Position numbers and translations under genes: made by a program. Of a stretch of DNA of 64,000 nucleotides, positions 12,439 to 22,457 are shown one piece after another. Position 1 is the first letter of the stretch. Each line of letters opens with the position of its first letter. A model generated the notes under the pieces. That model had not been told where the DNA came from. It saw only the letters and a program-made list of their open reading frames with translations, and searched no databases. Source of the stretch: Lepidurus packardi (lineage: Eukaryota; Arthropoda; Branchiopoda; Notostraca; Triopsidae); the NCBI GenBank assembly GCA_023053545.1, contig JAKZAN010000001.1, positions 4,422,565 through 4,486,564 on the forward strand, given 5' to 3'.

Positions 12439-13583
12439 TTTTTCACTAAAACTTAGGAAGCACAGAAGAAGTCTATACAGTGCCAGTGAATAACAAAGCG
12501 CTCCTGGGCCGCGCCTCCACTATCTACGTCACGCGCCCGTGGCGGGAAAATGCAAAAAACTTCACAAGCCCATAACTCAGGAACGGCTAGTCAGAAAAAT
12601 TTTAAACAAATTTTCCCGTTTTTAGAATAATGTGTACAATAAGAATCCATCCAAATATCAATACGCTATACTCGTGGCTATTGCCCTTTAAACAGAGAGA
12701 TTTGAGCTCGACACGTTGTATATTTTGCTTCGTGCGTTTACTGACTGCGGTACTTGAGCGTTTTACAGAGAACTATATATAGTGCAGATAACTAGTGGAA
12801 GAAACAAATGTTGAAGAAAAGAGCAAGCGGCAAAGGCGAAATGAAAGCGTTTTCTTAGAAGTAGGTAATACGAGAAAAGGATCATTTTTAGGTCAGAAGG
12901 TAAAGGGAAAAAGTGCATACAAGGTTTCAGAATGGTCAACAAATCAACGTTGAAGGAATAAATTCCGACAGAAGCGTAAGGGAAAAGAGTTCTCTAGCGA
13001 CATGAAGAATGATGATGAATCGACTTTGATGAATAGCATCCAACAACTGTACAACTTTCGCAGAAGTCTGGGAGTTGATTGCATTTTGTTCTAGATATTC
13101 GAGGGATCCTAAGACGGGCTCGAAAAGCTCGAGAAATGTGGATAACGGCATCGTGGCTCTCCACCCACCTAGTTTCACAATGGTGGACCAGACGTTGTTT
13201 ACGATTATCGGGCATAAACTGTTGAATTGTCTGTCTCAGATCTTGAGTACGAAGCGGCGAGGAGCCGAAAAAATTAGAGATAAGAGACAGCGTTCTAAAG
13301 CATTGTTTAATAGCTGTGACCGAGCAGATCGAGTTATAACTAAATTTAAGCTGTGTGCAGTACATAACTAAATTTAAGCTGTGTGCAGTGCGCGTAAGTT
13401 GCTTTTCTGTACTTCTCGCGTTTGATAGATTGGACGCCCCTGAGATGGCCACTCATTGAGGTAGCCCTGCCCGACAAGCTTATGCATTTCTAATCCGAGA
13501 TTTTCTAAGTACTGGAGGATAGTATTAGTAAGACCAAGTATTATAATTATAGTATTATTACGACCCAAAGATAATATTAGCAA

Positions 13584-14369
13584 GATCAGTCAAGTCCGTT
13601 TTTCTTTTCTGTATCAATAGTTTTGGGGCTTGCCGAATGCCATAACGCATAAAGGTTTCCCCTTTGCACTGCTTTCCTCTAAGGAAAGGGGATACGAAAA
13701 AGGAGAAAAGTTGTCGCGTTGTTCGAGCTCCAAAACGGTCAAACAAAACCAAAATTCAATTTGAAATAAACTTCTCAGTATCATATGCTAGAAAAATGTA
13801 TATTTTTCATTTGTGGAAACATTTCGGGGGGGGGGGGTAAACCACCCAACCTCCCCCGGTTACAGGCCTGGGCACAGATTTATTTTAAATCTATTTTGTA
13901 TTTATATTTTCATTTCATAGAAATCGAAGGATAGCGGTTTAAGTAGAGACTGGAGAAACTACTCACGCAACTTCTCTAGATACCAATGCCGTGATGTATG
14001 GAATTTTCCTCCTTCGACAGCCAAACAGAGTATTAACAAGCTTCGTACTATCCGTTTAACTTGCCGCTAACCCATTTTCAGAGGAATTATGTGCTTTTAA
14101 AGTCGTGTTCTTTACTTACCATTCGTGTCGTTTGAGTTTTGACTTACCATATGTCATGTTTCTTAGACTATTTCATTTCATTTGAGGTAGCTGCTTATGA
14201 CGATAGTGGTCAGTTTTAGTTTCGCTGTGTCAAATCTACTTTCTATTCAAGTTTGTGCTTGGCGAATGTAAAAAATCTTAGTGATTACAACGCTATGTTT
14301 CATGTGTTGCTCATGCAGTTGAAATTGTGAATAGAAAATGTTAAAAAGCTTTACAAAATTTGTGTAATT
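13584..14369. other. Unassigned AT-rich sequence with a G homopolymer
   Basis: No gene or recognisable element. A run of G at about 13828-13838 is followed by ACAGGCCTGGGCACAG near 13861-13876, which could be the outer end of the hAT relic to its left, but no matching partner end was found. Confidence 0.3.
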
Positions 14370-15335
14370 TTCAATAAATTAGACTATGAAAAAGTGCTTT
14401 CCCTACACAATAGTGAACTCGGGTTGCCCAAGCTAAAAAATTCACCATAAATGCCATCATTGGAGATAATTTTGTAAGTTTTGTGCAGTAAACTCTTACC
14501 CCCTTTCCCCTCTCACTGTTTCTCTTTACTCTTTCCTTTTCACGTGTTGCCAACTCTATTCTTTCTCGTGGTTTTCCTAGGGGGAGGGAGTCGGGTTTTA
14601 GATCAAGACCGTGGTGGTCGGTCTCCTTTTTGTATTGGCGCTTTCATTAAAATCGTTACATTTGATAGAATAATAAACTTGTTGATGAAATTAATTAAGT
14701 TTTTTTGTCGTGAAAATAATTCGAGAAAATGTTGTTATATTTATTAGAAAATAAATGTTCCGTACTAGATACGGAAGGTGTATTTCATTGTTGCCAAAAT
14801 TCACTGTTGCCCACTTTGCATGTTCTTGTCCTCGCTAACGTTATTTACTCACGTCCCGTTCTCGCCAACGGCTAGTCGATATTCGTAGCCTTTCAAAATT
14901 TCTTTGTTGTGTACACACGATTAGCGAAATATAGTCGTGTTTTTTTTTTATTAAAACCATCATAGTGATTCCTAACTTTTTTTCCAGCCAGCCCACGAAA
15001 GTTGGGCAGTCCAATAAAATTGCTGATGAAATTAATTAAGTGGTATCTTTTCTTGTTGTGAACATGCTATGAAAAAGTGCTTTCTCTACACAATACTGAA
15101 CTTGGGTTACCCAAGTTCGAACTCGGGTAACCCAAGTTCAGGAATTCACCATAAGCGTCATATTTTTATAGAATTTTTGTAAAATTTAATAGAATAGTCA
15201 ACTTGTTGATGAAATTAATTAAGTGTATTCTCTTTTGTTGTGAACATGCTGCGAAAAAGCGCCTTCTCTACAAAATACCGAACTTGGGTTGCCCAAGTTC
15301 GAACGTAGTTTACCCAAGTTCAAAAATTGCCTGTA
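14370..15335 (+). repeat. Diverged tandem repeats with near-palindromic cores
   Basis: At least three related units. GATGAAATTAATTAAGT recurs near 14684, 15025 and 15208. Blocks beginning GAAAAAGTGCTTTC(T/C)CTACACAAT follow near 14387 and 15070, with a variant near 15253. Each block contains inverted words such as AACTTGGG...CCCAAGTT. Spacing is irregular because another repeat (14755-15013) lies between two units. No coding function seen. Confidence 0.55.
14755..15013 (+). repeat. Interspersed repeat, copy A (MITE-like)
   Basis: This roughly 250-bp block recurs inverted at 30008-30250. Shared landmarks are CCGTACTAGATACGGAAGGT at one end, AGCGAAATATAGTCGTGTT in the middle and a GCCAGCCCACGAAAG-type word at the other end. 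The two copies differ by scattered substitutions and small gaps. The second copy interrupts a Gypsy relic, so this is a mobile or once mobile non-coding repeat. Confidence 0.6.
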
Positions 15336-15910
15336 AAGGGTGGTTCACACTACCATTCAAAATCAAAAATCACCAGTCAAAATCAAGAAAATCACTGACT
15401 GGAGGCGTGGTTTGGTCTGACTTGTGCCATTCAAATAAGATTGAATTTGGGTCCTTTGACTGTTGTGATTTGTGTGACTTGCCACATTGCCAAGGAAAAT
15501 TGTATGAAAAACATGCAGGAAACTTTGGTTTTTGAGCAGCTAAATAATAAATAAAACTGTAAAAAGCTATCCAGATTTACTGAATTAATATAATAAAGTT
15601 TTATGTTGCAGCCAAAACATAAAACTGCAACATAAAACTTTATAATATTAATTCAGTAAATCTGGATAGCTTTTTACAGTGTTATTTATTATTTAGCTGC
15701 TCAAAAACCAAAGTTTCCTTCATGTTTTTCATACAACTTTCCTTGGCAATGTGGCAAGTCACACAAATCACAACAGTCAAAGGACCCAAATTCAATCTTA
15801 TTTGAATGGCACAAGTCAGACCAAGTCAGACCAAACCACGCCTCCAGTCAGTGATTTTCTTGATTTTGACTGGTGATTTTTGATTTTGAATGGTAGTGTG
15901 AACCACCCTT
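15336..15910. mobile_element. Foldback MITE, 575 bp
   Basis: Two near-identical arms of about 270 bp face each other around a short centre near 15612-15630. The outer ends read AAGGGTGGTTCACACTACCA and its complement. The arms differ only by a few small changes, such as an extra AAGTCAGACC-type repeat in the right arm near 15810-15830. There is no ORF worth keeping. The transcript or single strand would fold into one long hairpin. The target duplication is not clear. Confidence 0.75.
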
Positions 15911-15990
15911 AAATGTCGTACTGGGCATCCGCTAGCCCCGTATTATGTTGATATTAAGCAGTGCACTGATAATACATTGTCTTTTAACAG
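15911..15990. other. Short spacer with target-site copy AACAG
   Basis: Spacer between the foldback and the BEL/Pao element. Its last five bases, AACAG (15986-15990), are repeated directly after the right LTR (20910-20914) and mark the insertion site. Confidence 0.7.
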
Positions 15991-16315
15991 TGTTATATAT
16001 GCGCAGGTTTTAAACTAACACGACACATATATAGGGCTAACGTCTTTATTTTCACTCTTAAAACTTCCAAACAATCAAAACACACTTCAACTCGACTATA
16101 CTTTCGTCCGTCTCGTCTCGCTGTCCACTATCCGCCCTTCTTGTCTCGCAACTACCAAAGGTCTGTCTCCTAATTCTTTAAATATCAGAAACGTAAGGTC
16201 CAGTTTTCCCTTGAACCCATAAAACGTCACCCAGTCGATGTCGATGTCCCATGAGTCAAGTCAAAGCAGGTCAAGTCCTTAGTCATCCCTTCCGGATTTG
16301 CATTTATCCGGAACA
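15991..16315 (-). repeat. 3' LTR of BEL/Pao 1
   Basis: 325 bp, a direct repeat of 20585-20909. This is the downstream LTR in the minus-strand sense of the element. TG...CA type ends are present, and the left neighbour is the AACAG target copy. Confidence 0.95.
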
Positions 16316-16344
16316 TAGCCGGCCCTGTTGCGGACGTAAACAAT

Positions 16345-17946
16345 TCAGTCTTCAGGCTCGGCTATCTCCAGCAAACAATGCTTCGTCGACGGTCGAACAT
16401 ATTCTCCATGCTTCGTTTTGATCAGCGCTGTTCGTACGAAGCCATCAGGTCCGGGGTAAACTTGGACCACTCGGGCGAGAGGCCAGAGACCTCTTGGAGT
16501 ATTTTCTTCGATCAGCAGCACGACATCATCAGGCTGTAGGTTTCGGTTCGGCCTAACCCGTTTCCTGCGTTCGATGATGGATGGTACATACTCCCGCAAC
16601 CATCGGCGCCAGAACCACTCCGTGATGGCTTGTGAAGCTCTCCAACGTTTACGCTTGTGAATCCTGCGGTGTATGACAACCGCGAATGGACCAAAGTAGT
16701 CCACGCCTATGTTCGAAAAGGGTGGACTAAATGCCTCCAGGCGTTGTCGAGGCAAAGCCGACATCAACGGAACGTTCGGCTTCACTCGATAACGTTTACA
16801 GGTGAAACAATTATTTACAATCTTGCTGACAGCCGCTCGTCCACCCGTTACCCAATACTGGAGACGTAGATCAGCGAAGGTCCGCTCGGTTGATCCATGA
16901 GCGAGCCTTTCGTGGGCTTGACGGATTAAGAGGGTGGTTAGCGGGCTGGTAGGGCTCAATAGAATTGGGTGCTTGACGTCAGATGGGAGATCAGCGTGTT
17001 GGATTCTTCCACCAACTGGCCACTCTGGGGGCGGGCGCTGGAGGAAGGCCGGCCCGTTGAACCATCGGTTCGGTGGAATTAGGAAACCTGCCTCTAACCC
17101 TCGGGAACTGTCGTCAGCTGGGTTCATCCTTCCCGGAACATGTTTCCACTGGCTGGACTTAGTTAATTCCAGGATCTCGGTAACCCTATTGGCCACAAAA
17201 GTTTTAAATTTGCAGGTCTTCGAGTAAATCCAACTTAAGACCGTAGACGAGTCAGTCCAAAAATGAATCTCGTCAAGCTTTAGTCTTAGTTCCGTGGAAA
17301 CTGTGTGGGCCATTCGGGCGGCTAGCAGGGCTCCTTGGAGTTCGAGGCGAGGAATAGTAAGCTGCCGCAAGGGTGCCACACGGGATTTAGCTGTAACAAA
17401 GCTAGTTGTTATCTCGGTTGAGCCTGAGACTCGTAAGTAAGCTACGGCCCCAAAGGCAAGCTCCGATGCGTCAGCAAATACGTGAAGTTGGACGGAATGA
17501 GGGTTGAGCACAGGTTGCAGGCATCGCGGGATAGTAACAGCTTCCAGTTTTCGGATGTCGGACAGCCAACAACTCCAACGTGCAGCTAGGCTTTCGGGAA
17601 TTTCGTCGTCCCACTGCAGGTCAAACCTCCAAAGCTCTTGCAACAGGGTTTTGGCCGTCAAGGTGATTGGAACCAGGAATCCGATAGGATCAAACACGCT
17701 CGCCACAATGCGAAGTATTTCCAGCTTTGTCGACTTCGCGGGCATATGCTTTACGCGGAATGCAAAGCTGTCTGTCTCAGCATTCCACCAGACGCCAAGA
17801 GTCCTTTCTACGGGCAGTCGGTCTAAATCAAAGTCCATATTCGGGTCAACGCGGTCTTCAGTCGGGAAGGAAGCTAATGTTTCCGATATCATCTTGCATG
17901 TTGTGGGTGTAACTCCTAGTGATTCGGTCGTCCAAAAGGACTTCAC
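16345..17946 (-). CDS. Pol remnant of BEL/Pao 1: RNase H and integrase edges, no RT palm or IN core
   Basis: 533-codon open frame. It begins SFWTTESLG, the point just after protease, and within about 25 residues is already at LPVERTLGVWW, which follows the YVDD region in complete elements; about 300 residues of reverse transcriptase are missing. The Pao RNase H domain is present (VFADASELAFGAVAYL, FWTDSSTVLSWI). The integrase HHCC finger follows (HERLAHG, CFTCKRY). IGVDYFGPFAVV then jumps to WRASQAITEWFWRRWLREY, skipping the D,D,E core. Both losses keep the frame open. The product cannot catalyse reverse transcription or integration. Confidence 0.88.
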   Translation of the reverse strand: MKSFWTTESLGVTPTTCKMISETLASFPTEDRVDPNMDFDLDRLPVERTLGVWWNAETDSFAFRVKHMPAKSTKLEILRIVASVFDPIGFLVPITLTAKTLLQELWRFDLQWDDEIPESLAARWSCWLSDIRKLEAVTIPRCLQPVLNPHSVQLHVFADASELAFGAVAYLRVSGSTEITTSFVTAKSRVAPLRQLTIPRLELQGALLAARMAHTVSTELRLKLDEIHFWTDSSTVLSWIYSKTCKFKTFVANRVTEILELTKSSQWKHVPGRMNPADDSSRGLEAGFLIPPNRWFNGPAFLQRPPPEWPVGGRIQHADLPSDVKHPILLSPTSPLTTLLIRQAHERLAHGSTERTFADLRLQYWVTGGRAAVSKIVNNCFTCKRYRVKPNVPLMSALPRQRLEAFSPPFSNIGVDYFGPFAVVIHRRIHKRKRWRASQAITEWFWRRWLREYVPSIIERRKRVRPNRNLQPDDVVLLIEENTPRGLWPLARVVQVYPGPDGFVRTALIKTKHGEYVRPSTKHCLLEIAEPED

Positions 17947-20228
17947 GCTCTCATGAGGTCATCGAAAGTTATGTTCATGATATGCCGCTTGGTGGGGAAC
18001 ACAGACTCGACTTGGACTGGTCCTCTCAGGCTCCATCCAAAAGGAGTAAACAGCGCGCGTGGCCCTCTGACTCCAGGAGGCGGTTTTCGGATATCATCAA
18101 AATCAAGAGCTTCTGGTACGTCAGTGCCAATGAAAACGGTTACCTCGCCAGGCTCAGCTTCGTTCAATGGTAGATCTTGCAAGTGCGGCCAGACTTTCTT
18201 AAGATGGTGAATATTCCTCTTACGGAAGGTCGATACCAGCGTCGGAACTGCCGTAGCTTCATCAGCTAAAAAGACGTTTTTTCCATCTAGCGAGGCGATA
18301 AGAAAATCCACCGTTTGGACCATCATGGAATCGCTCCCCTTGAACGTCTTGAGGTCTGCTTCTTCCATCGGGCCCTTCAGGTTCAGTTTGCGGGCCATGT
18401 CTTGGTGGATAAGCGTTCCATCGCATCCGGGGTCTAGAAGGGCGAACGTGTCGATTCTTCTACCATTAGCTCGTAGTTGGACTGGTACGATACAAAGTAG
18501 AGACACCTTGCGGCGCTTCAGCCATGGAGGAGAGTCTTCGTTCTTGTGGCAGCTCACGTTGTTCACAGCAATGGAGTCTTGGCTAGATGTCGCTGGGATC
18601 TTGGCTTCGCCTTTTCTGGAGTACCTAGGTGGTCGGTGAAGTAAAGTGTGGTGCTTGGCTTTGCACCCGGCTTCTCCACAAACAGCCTTCGCAGAGCAAT
18701 CCTTGGCCAGGTGTCCATCTCCCAAGCAGCGGAAACAAAGTCCTTTGTCCTTCGCTTGACAGGCTCGTTCTTCTGCCGACAGCGCCGCGAAGGACCTACA
18801 AACAGCAATTTCGTGCTTAGGCTTTTTACAATAAGCGCATTCAGAATTATCTTCGCGGCCAGTAGCAAGTACGTTGACCACCTTGGGGTCTTTTCCCTTT
18901 CCCTTCGACTTCCGTGATCCGCGCTTAGATTTCGCCTTGTGGCTATCCTTCTCGTCGTCGGAATCGTCGGTATCGGGCAATGTGCGGACGTTGCTTGCAG
19001 ACTCCACTTTGGTCTCCAGCCAGGAGTCGAAATCCAGAAGATGCGCAGATCGTGGCTTGAGCCTTTCGATCTCCTCTCCCCATTGGCTCATCAGTGTCAG
19101 TGGCAGCTTGTCCTTCAGCTGTTGCACCAAAACTGTGGACTTCAACTCGTTGTCGTGACCAGAAGCGATAAGGGTGTCTACGGCATTATGAAGCTCTTCG
19201 GAGAACCCTTCCAATGCCTCAAAATCGTTTTCTTTGAACTTGGGGTACTTCAGCGCGCTTCGCAAACAGGCATTCGTGACCTTTTGCGGGTGACCGTATT
19301 TCCGGTGGAGCTTCTCCAAAGCTCTTCGGTATAGCACCGGGTTGTTTAGAGCTCCCCGGACGGTTTTCCTCACCTTCGGGTCGAGTAATTGTCGGAGAAC
19401 CGCCATGCGTTGGTCATCAGTTTCCAGTACGTCGTGGACCATGGACTTAAACGTAGAGATGAACAATGGCCAGTCTTTAGGGTTCCCGGAAAAATGCATG
19501 ATGTCTATCTTCTGCATTTGCGCGGCCCTGCAGCTATGCGACGACTTCGAAGGAGGTGTTTCCGAGGAATAAATCCAAGCCTCGTTTGGGGTTATGGGTG
19601 GCAAGGCAATCAGGTAATTCGTAGAAGACGGCACGCTTAAGGGCAGCGACGAGGTTACCATGGGCTGTTGATTCGTAGCAGTCAAGGCCGAGCTTGCACC
19701 AAGGTTAAGGACAGGCGGAGGATTGCCAACTGGATGGGGAATAGAGGTGTTGGGACTAACTTGCGTATCGGGTACAGGGTTCAAGGATGTTACGAGAATC
19801 TGCTCCTCTGCACGTTGCTTCTCGATCAAATCTTGAAGCTCTCGTTGTTTCTTCCTCTTCAGCAACTCCTGCCGCTCGATTTCAAGCTCCCTAAGTCTCC
19901 TCTCCTCAGCTGCTTCCTCCCTGGCATTCCTTTGGAGTTGGTTCAGCTCAAGCTCTGCTAATTGCCGTTCTTGTCGCACAAGCTGCAGCCTGGAAGAATG
20001 AGAGGTGTTGGTGCTACCTCTTGACATTTGCGAGCGTTGAGACGGGGCTATCGATGCCACTGTGGACGCTGCTGAGCTGCCGGCCCGTGAGCGAATATAT
20101 TTGTCAATAGCCACATAGCAACTGTTGACTGAGGCTTCAACGTCAGCGATCCAACTTAAGCGGTCTTGTCCGAAAATCATGTGCTCAGCTTCCGCTTGGA
20201 CAAGTCTTTCGTTGAGCTCTGTAGACAT
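17943..20228 (-). CDS. Gag-protease polyprotein of BEL/Pao 1
   Basis: 761 residues. A glutamate/arginine-rich coiled coil sits near residues 80-145. A DUF1759 Gag domain covers roughly 235-385 (FSGNPKDWPLFISTFKSMV). Zinc-knuckle cysteines follow (CAYCKKPKHEIAVC, CFRCLGDGHLAKDC). An aspartic protease begins near residue 600. Its active-site triplet reads DPG in FALLDPGCDGTLI, whereas the family has DSG or DTG and the two other BEL copies here have DSG. The ORF ends at FDDLMRA with TGA, where the family normally runs straight on into FW and the polymerase, so a one-base shift separates it from the next ORF. Confidence 0.88.
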   Translation of the reverse strand: MSTELNERLVQAEAEHMIFGQDRLSWIADVEASVNSCYVAIDKYIRSRAGSSAASTVASIAPSQRSQMSRGSTNTSHSSRLQLVRQERQLAELELNQLQRNAREEAAEERRLRELEIERQELLKRKKQRELQDLIEKQRAEEQILVTSLNPVPDTQVSPNTSIPHPVGNPPPVLNLGASSALTATNQQPMVTSSLPLSVPSSTNYLIALPPITPNEAWIYSSETPPSKSSHSCRAAQMQKIDIMHFSGNPKDWPLFISTFKSMVHDVLETDDQRMAVLRQLLDPKVRKTVRGALNNPVLYRRALEKLHRKYGHPQKVTNACLRSALKYPKFKENDFEALEGFSEELHNAVDTLIASGHDNELKSTVLVQQLKDKLPLTLMSQWGEEIERLKPRSAHLLDFDSWLETKVESASNVRTLPDTDDSDDEKDSHKAKSKRGSRKSKGKGKDPKVVNVLATGREDNSECAYCKKPKHEIAVCRSFAALSAEERACQAKDKGLCFRCLGDGHLAKDCSAKAVCGEAGCKAKHHTLLHRPPRYSRKGEAKIPATSSQDSIAVNNVSCHKNEDSPPWLKRRKVSLLCIVPVQLRANGRRIDTFALLDPGCDGTLIHQDMARKLNLKGPMEEADLKTFKGSDSMMVQTVDFLIASLDGKNVFLADEATAVPTLVSTFRKRNIHHLKKVWPHLQDLPLNEAEPGEVTVFIGTDVPEALDFDDIRKPPPGVRGPRALFTPFGWSLRGPVQVESVFPTKRHIMNITFDDLMRA

Positions 20229-20464
20229 TCTTGAAGACGCTCTACGAGTTGCGTTCGGTAGTCTTTGATAAGCGACCGGGACGATTTTTCTTCGATTGCT
20301 TTGTGGATTTTGGTCAGAAGTCTGGTTGTTTGCGCCTTCGATTGGGTTCGAAGCGCTTTTACGACATGCGGTTCTTCGGGAACGCCATGTTCTTCTTCGC
20401 TGGAATCTTCGGCTTGTCTACTCAAGATCTCTCTGGAAGGTCCGGGATGAGGAGGATCAGCCAC
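20177..20464 (-). CDS. N-terminal Gag segment of BEL/Pao 1 (out of frame with the main ORF)
   Basis: Starts MADPPHPGPSREIL and runs through SKAQTTRLLTKIHKAIEEKS and TQLVERLQECL. It continues naturally into LNERLVQAEAEH of the next ORF, but the frames differ by one base around 20225. This is either a frameshift mutation, an assembly indel or a recoding site; a mutation or error seems likeliest. Confidence 0.6.
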   Translation of the reverse strand: MADPPHPGPSREILSRQAEDSSEEEHGVPEEPHVVKALRTQSKAQTTRLLTKIHKAIEEKSSRSLIKDYRTQLVERLQECLQSSTKDLSKRKLST

Positions 20465-20584
20465 AACACGACTTTCAGCGGGAGTGCGCTGATCTTCTTG
20501 TCTTCCTCCTGCGGGAAGAGCTCTCGCGGCCTCCGTAGTTTTTCGACATAATTACTTCAGAATTCCCGGGTTTCGGCACCAAAA

Positions 20585-20909
20585 TGTTATATATGCGCAG
20601 GTTTTAAACTAACACGACACATATATAGGGCTAACGTCTTTATTTTCACTCTTAAAACTTCCAAACAATCAAAACACACTTCAACTCGACTATACTTTCG
20701 TCCGTCTCGTCTCGCTGTCCACTATCCGCCCTTCTTGTCTCGCAACTACCAAAGGTCTGTCTCCTAATTCTTTAAATATCAGAAACGTAAGGTCCAGTTT
20801 TCCCTTGAACCCATAAAACGTCACCCAGTCGATGTCGATGTCCCATGAGTCAAGTCAAAGCAGGTCAAGTCCTTAGTCATCCCTTCCGGATTTGCATTTA
20901 TCCGGAACA
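20585..20909 (-). repeat. 5' LTR of BEL/Pao 1
   Basis: 325 bp, apparently identical to 15991-16315. The promoter and transcription start of the element would lie here on the minus strand. It is followed at 20910-20914 by the second AACAG copy. Confidence 0.95.
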
Positions 20910-21092
20910 AACAGAATGTTCTAAATTTGATTATTTCGATGAAAGAAACTACTTGCAAGTTTCCGTAAGTCTCATTGTTCTTGTAGTTGTCGTAATTTGC
21001 GATCTTGGGTAATGGTTTACCGGAAGCACAACCTTATCTCTTTAGTGATAAAAGTCTAAACAAGTGGCGTAAATTGCAGTTGTAAGCAGCGT
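20910..21092. other. Spacer between BEL/Pao 1 and the LINE
   Basis: Begins with the AACAG target copy. The LINE becomes recognisable at about 21085. Nothing else recognised. Confidence 0.4.
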
Positions 21093-22457
21093 ATGAAAGA
21101 GGTATGGAAACTTATTGGGAGAATGGAAGGCAGGGGAAGCAAGGGTTTAGGAAATGTAATAAAGGAGAACGGGGATATGTGCGAGAAAGAAGAGGATATA
21201 GCAGAAGAGTTGGCGAAACACTTTGCAAAAGTTCAAAGCGGGGCACAACTACAGACGAGCAAGGAGAATGAAGGACAGGAAACGATTCTTAGGCAGCGGG
21301 TAGAACAATTTGTACAAGGAAGTAGCAGGTGGAAAGAATTGGAAAGGCTGTTGACTAAATGGGAGTTCAACGAAATTTTAACAAGATTACCCAGCATTAG
21401 CCAGGGGAGGGACTTAGTTCACTACAAAATAATCAGTAACTTACCAAACAACTTCAGAGAAGCTTTGTATAACATCTATAACCTGATACTAAGAGTAGGC
21501 CAAGTACCCAAACAGTGGAAAAACGCAACGGTAATTCCGATATTAAAAAAGGGAAAAGCGCAGAAAAAGTTGAACCATATAGACCTATTTCTTTTATCTC
21601 GTGTCTAGCGAAAATTTTGGAAGGCTTACTAGTAAACAGATTAAATTGGATAACTGAAAAGTATAACATAATGTCAATATATCAAACGGGGTTTAGACCA
21701 GGAAGAAGTACAATAGATCAACTAGTCAGACTGAAGGAGGACGCCTACGAATCTATCCAGGCGGGAGACTGTACAGCTATACTCCTTCTAGATCGTAAAC
21801 TGTCATATGACTCGGTTTGGTCAAGCAAACTATTAGCAAAATTAGGGAAACTAGGCTTTAAAGTAAAAATATTACAGATTGTACAGGACTTGCTTACGAA
21901 CAGGACAATGGAAGTCAGAATAGGTGCGACGACATCAAGAAAAGTAAGCTTAAGTAAAGGTATACCACAGGGATCAGTTTTGAGTCCATGGCTCTTGAAT
22001 ATTATGATTAGCGATTTCCCGACAAATTTGTATAGAATGAACACCTCGATCTATCTAGATGATATTGCCATCTGGACAAGGGACAAAACTTTAGACAATG
22101 CTATGAGAAGAATAGATAACTCAGCGAAAGAGGCAGAAATATGGTGTGATATGAACGGTTTTGAAATAGCAGCCGAAAAAACGAAATACCTAGTCATAAC
22201 AAAGAAAAGAAAGACAGAAACAAAAGTTAACCACAAAATCAGAGGAACGGAAATATAAAAAATAAAATAATAGTAAGAGCAAAATTAGAATATGCGGCAA
22301 TAGTTTTTAAAGACGCCAATAAGATCATGTTAAAACGCATAGAAACCACACAAAACAGAGCAGTACGAATAATTCTCGGGGCAATGAAAACCACGCCCAT
22401 ATCTGTGTTACTGTGCACAACAGGACTAACACCATTCAGAGATAGGTGGGAAGAACT
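21093..22457 (+). pseudogene. LINE reverse transcriptase, 5'-truncated
   Basis: Non-LTR retrotransposon polymerase. 21093-21608 carries the linker before the fingers. 21515-22258, one frame over, has PYRPISFISCLAKILEGLL, TGFRPGRSTIDQL, GIPQGSVLSPWL and YLDDIAIW. The last keeps both catalytic aspartates but has L where A is usual. The first catalytic region reads AILLLDRKLSYDSVW, degraded from the usual DLxxAYDxVW form. A further frame from about 22330 has ETTQNRAVRIILGA. It is cut at 22457 by BEL/Pao 2 and resumes at 28318. The RNase H downstream and motif style suit the Jockey/I/R1/LOA group. At least two frameshifts; inactive. Confidence 0.85.

Larger units (their letters stand above)
11574..12691. 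mobile_element. TTAA-flanked THAP element, Kolobok-like, 1110 bp
   Basis: The element proper is 11578-12687. Terminal inverted repeats of 14 bp read AGGGCAATAGCCAC on each strand and are flanked by TTAA at 11574-11577 and 12688-12691. A second inverted pair, GACGTAGATAGTGGAGG at 11758-11774 and its complement at 12514-12530, lies inside. TTAA targets occur in piggyBac and Kolobok; the THAP-domain gene inside favours Kolobok. Only a short leader ORF and the THAP ORF remain, so no full transposase is present and the copy is probably a deletion derivative moved in trans. It sits in the reading frame of the hAT relic. Confidence 0.7.
10948..13583 (-). pseudogene. Decayed hAT-like transposase (P52rIPK/ZMYM1-like, DUF4371 type)
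   Basis: Reading right to left, 13452-12994 gives a peptide with HHCETRWVESHDAV, the conserved segment of hAT-like proteins related to the 52-kDa repressor of PKR inhibitor and ZMYM1. It then shifts frame into 13178-12936 with NSQTSAKVVQLLDAIHQ and FIIILHVARELFSLT, typical of the same family. The next segment, 11573-10948, has RDLAAACKHVETVLSRVKEM, which also fits. A 1.1-kb TTAA element (11578-12687) interrupts it; removing that element leaves the frame open across the empty site. Frameshifts and missing N- and C-terminal parts make it non-functional. hAT transposases carry out cut-and-paste transposition. Element ends were not found. Confidence 0.65.
15991..20909 (-). mobile_element. BEL/Pao LTR retrotransposon 1, non-autonomous, young
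   Basis: LTRs of 325 bp at 15991-16315 and 20585-20909 look identical by eye, begin TGTTATATATGCGC and end TTATCCGGAACA, and are flanked by the 5-bp duplication AACAG. On the minus strand the primer-binding site TGGTGCCGAAACCCGGGA lies at 20564-20581, three bases inside the LTR. Gag, zinc knuckles, protease, RNase H and integrase flanks are in the order expected for BEL/Pao. The reverse transcriptase palm and the integrase catalytic core are absent. Matching LTRs mean recent insertion, so enzymes were presumably supplied by another copy. Confidence 0.92.
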
